A stretch of DNA of 64,000 bases from NCBI RefSeq assembly GCF_036408855.1, contig NZ_JAZGJQ010000002.1:62001-126000 (forward strand), given 5' to 3'. Of the stretch, positions 62,578 to 64,000 are shown piece by piece; position 1 is the first letter of the stretch, and the number at the start of each line of letters is the position of its first letter. The stretch is from Olsenella_K absiana (GTDB taxonomy: Bacteria; Actinomycetota; Coriobacteriia; Coriobacteriales; Atopobiaceae). The notes beneath the pieces were generated by a model. The model was not told where the DNA came from. It saw only the letters and a program-made list of their open reading frames with translations, and did no database searches. The position numbers were made by a program, and so were the translations under genes.

Positions 62578-64000
62578 ATGCCAGACAAGAACAACGCAAG
62601 CGCCACCGCCCGCGAGGGCGGCGCGGCCCCCTCGTTCGAGGGGCTCGGCCTCTCCGACCACGCCCTCAAGGCGGTGGCCAGGCTCGGCTACGCGCTGCCC
62701 ACCCCCGTGCAGGCCCAGGCCATCCCCGAGGTCCTCGCAGGCAGGGACGTGATGGCGGCCGCCCAGACCGGCACCGGCAAGACCGCCGCCTTCCTCCTCC
62801 CCACCCTCGACGCCCTCCCCCACGCCAGGCGCGGCCAGGGCCCCCTCATGCTCGTGCTCACGCCGACGCGCGAGCTCGCCCAGCAGATCGAGGACGTCGC
62901 GACCACCGTCTGCGCCGAGACGCACCACCGCGTCACCGTCGTCGTGGGCGGGCTCTCCTACGAGCCGCAGCGCCAGGCCCTCAAGCGCGGCGTCGACCTG
63001 CTCGTAGCCACGCCCGGACGTCTGATCGACCTCATCGAGCAGGGCGCCTGCGACCTCTCCCGCGTCGAGGTGCTCGTGCTGGACGAGGCCGACCGCATGC
63101 TCGACATGGGCTTCCTGCCCGACATGCGCAAGATCGTGGCGCGCTGCCCAGATGAGCGCCAGACGCTGCTCTTCTCGGCAACCCTCGACGACCACGTGCT
63201 CGACAACACCAAGGCGCTCGTGCGCGACCCCGCCCGCATCGAGATCGCGCCGAAGGGCTCCGCCGCCGAGACCGTCGAGCAGTACGTGCTCGGCACCTCC
63301 CGCGACGCCAAGAAGCGCCTGCTCAGGCAGATCCTCAAGCGCGAGGGCTCGAAGCGCGTGATCGTCTTCACCAACGGCAAGCACCGCGCGGACTTCATCT
63401 GCCGCAAGCTGCGCCAGGACGGCGTCAGCTGCGCGCCGATCCACGGCAACCGCTCGCAGAACCAGCGCGCCCGCGCGCTCCAGCAGTTCGCCGACGGCGA
63501 GGTGGACGTCCTCGTGGCGACCGACGTGCTCGCGCGTGGCATCGACGTGCCGGACGTCTCCTATGTGATCAACCTCGACGTCCCCACCGACGACCCGGAG
63601 AGCTACATCCACCGCATCGGCCGCACCGGGCGGGCCGGTGAGGCGGGCTGGGCCCTCACGTTCGTGACCGAGGAGGACTACCTCGACCTGCGCGACGTGG
63701 AGAAGCTCATGGGCAAGGTGATTCCTCCCTTCCCGCGCACCGACGGCCTCGACCTGGGCGAGGACCCCTTCGTGCCCGACCCGAGGCGCAACCCGCGCGA
63801 GAAGCTCCCGAGCAAGCGCGCCCGCAAGCAGATGGCCAAGAGGCGCGAGCAGCAGCGCGCGAGCGAGTCGGCCACGAGGACCGTCGGGGGCAAGCGCGAG
63901 TCCACGCCCAAGGAGCGCAAGCGCACCCCCGCCGACGCCAGGAGGGCGACGGAGGGCAACGCCACGCCCAAGCGCAGCTCCGACGCGAGGCGCAGCCAGG
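62578..64000 (+). CDS. DEAD-box ATP-dependent RNA helicase (5' part)
   Basis: 474 codons are visible; the frame is open at the window end. Motifs in order: Q motif (FEGLGLSDHALKAVARLGYALPTPVQAQAIP, 20-50), Walker A AQTGTGKT 62-69, PTREL 96-100, TPGR 145-148, DEAD variant D169-E-A-D172, SAT 200-202, then IVFTNGKHRAD, TDVLARGID and HRIGRTGRAGE. From residue 400 the tail is very basic and low-complexity, likely RNA-binding. RhlE/CshA-type enzymes remodel rRNA and mRNA, often in cold or stress. The site CGGAG is 11 bases ahead of the ATG. Confidence 0.95.
   Translation, partial: MPDKNNASATAREGGAAPSFEGLGLSDHALKAVARLGYALPTPVQAQAIPEVLAGRDVMAAAQTGTGKTAAFLLPTLDALPHARRGQGPLMLVLTPTRELAQQIEDVATTVCAETHHRVTVVVGGLSYEPQRQALKRGVDLLVATPGRLIDLIEQGACDLSRVEVLVLDEADRMLDMGFLPDMRKIVARCPDERQTLLFSATLDDHVLDNTKALVRDPARIEIAPKGSAAETVEQYVLGTSRDAKKRLLRQILKREGSKRVIVFTNGKHRADFICRKLRQDGVSCAPIHGNRSQNQRARALQQFADGEVDVLVATDVLARGIDVPDVSYVINLDVPTDDPESYIHRIGRTGRAGEAGWALTFVTEEDYLDLRDVEKLMGKVIPPFPRTDGLDLGEDPFVPDPRRNPREKLPSKRARKQMAKRREQQRASESATRTVGGKRESTPKERKRTPADARRATEGNATPKRSSDARRSQ

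Overview
The window is a high-GC segment of an anaerobic, amino-acid- and sugar-fermenting actinobacterium, most likely a coriobacterium of the Olsenella/Atopobium type. This placement is inferred from gene content: an archaeal/enterococcal-type V-ATPase, a selenocysteine-dependent betaine/glycine reductase system, double-cubane-cluster reductases, a split transketolase and a CBS-type pyrophosphatase. No rRNA, tRNA, CRISPR array, insertion sequence or phage gene was seen. Almost every gene has a clear Shine-Dalgarno site.

Region 1 (1-19.8 kb, nearly all minus strand). After the end of a YkvI-like membrane protein come 16 co-directional genes. They read, in transcription order, betaine reductase (grdI, grdH, trxB, trxA, grdA, grdC, grdD), then a complete nine-gene V-type ATPase operon in the Enterococcus order (ntpF-I-K-E-C-G-A-B-D), then a BCCT betaine/choline-type transporter. 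grdH and grdA each carry an in-frame TGA read as selenocysteine. The GrdE-family subunit lacks the Asn-Cys processing site, which points to betaine as substrate (products acetyl phosphate and trimethylamine). The ATPase K subunit keeps the sodium-ligand residues, so the ATPase probably pumps Na+, the ion BCCT carriers use.

Region 2 (19.8-37.7 kb, mixed). This holds an orphan double-cubane-like reductase, a GNAT acetyltransferase, a C_GCAxxG redox protein with an overlapping TDT-family transporter, a PepD dipeptidase, and a polar amino acid ABC transporter. Next come a double-cubane reductase with its ATP-dependent activator, a CBS-PPase, a GH2 glycosidase with an EamA exporter, a divergent TrmB-like methyltransferase, and a eukaryotic-type NADP isocitrate dehydrogenase.

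Region 3 (37.8-59.8 kb) is a large ascorbate/L-xylulose-type catabolic island. A GntR/FCD regulator precedes a 14-gene operon: TIM-barrel isomerase, ribose-type ABC transporter, lactonase-like amidohydrolase, 2-hydroxyacid dehydrogenase, L-xylulose/3-keto-L-gulonate kinase, AraD, UlaE, transaldolase, split transketolase, Rpe. Next to it is an ascorbate PTS operon (ulaC, ulaA, ulaB, an unknown propeller-like protein, ulaG) divergent from a DeoR/UlaR-like repressor, with several GTTC/GAAC palindromes in between. The two branches should converge on 3-keto-L-gulonate 6-phosphate, but its decarboxylase (UlaD/SgbH) is absent from the window.

Region 4 (59.8-64 kb) holds ProA, a CmpB-type membrane protein and a DEAD-box RNA helicase that runs off the end.
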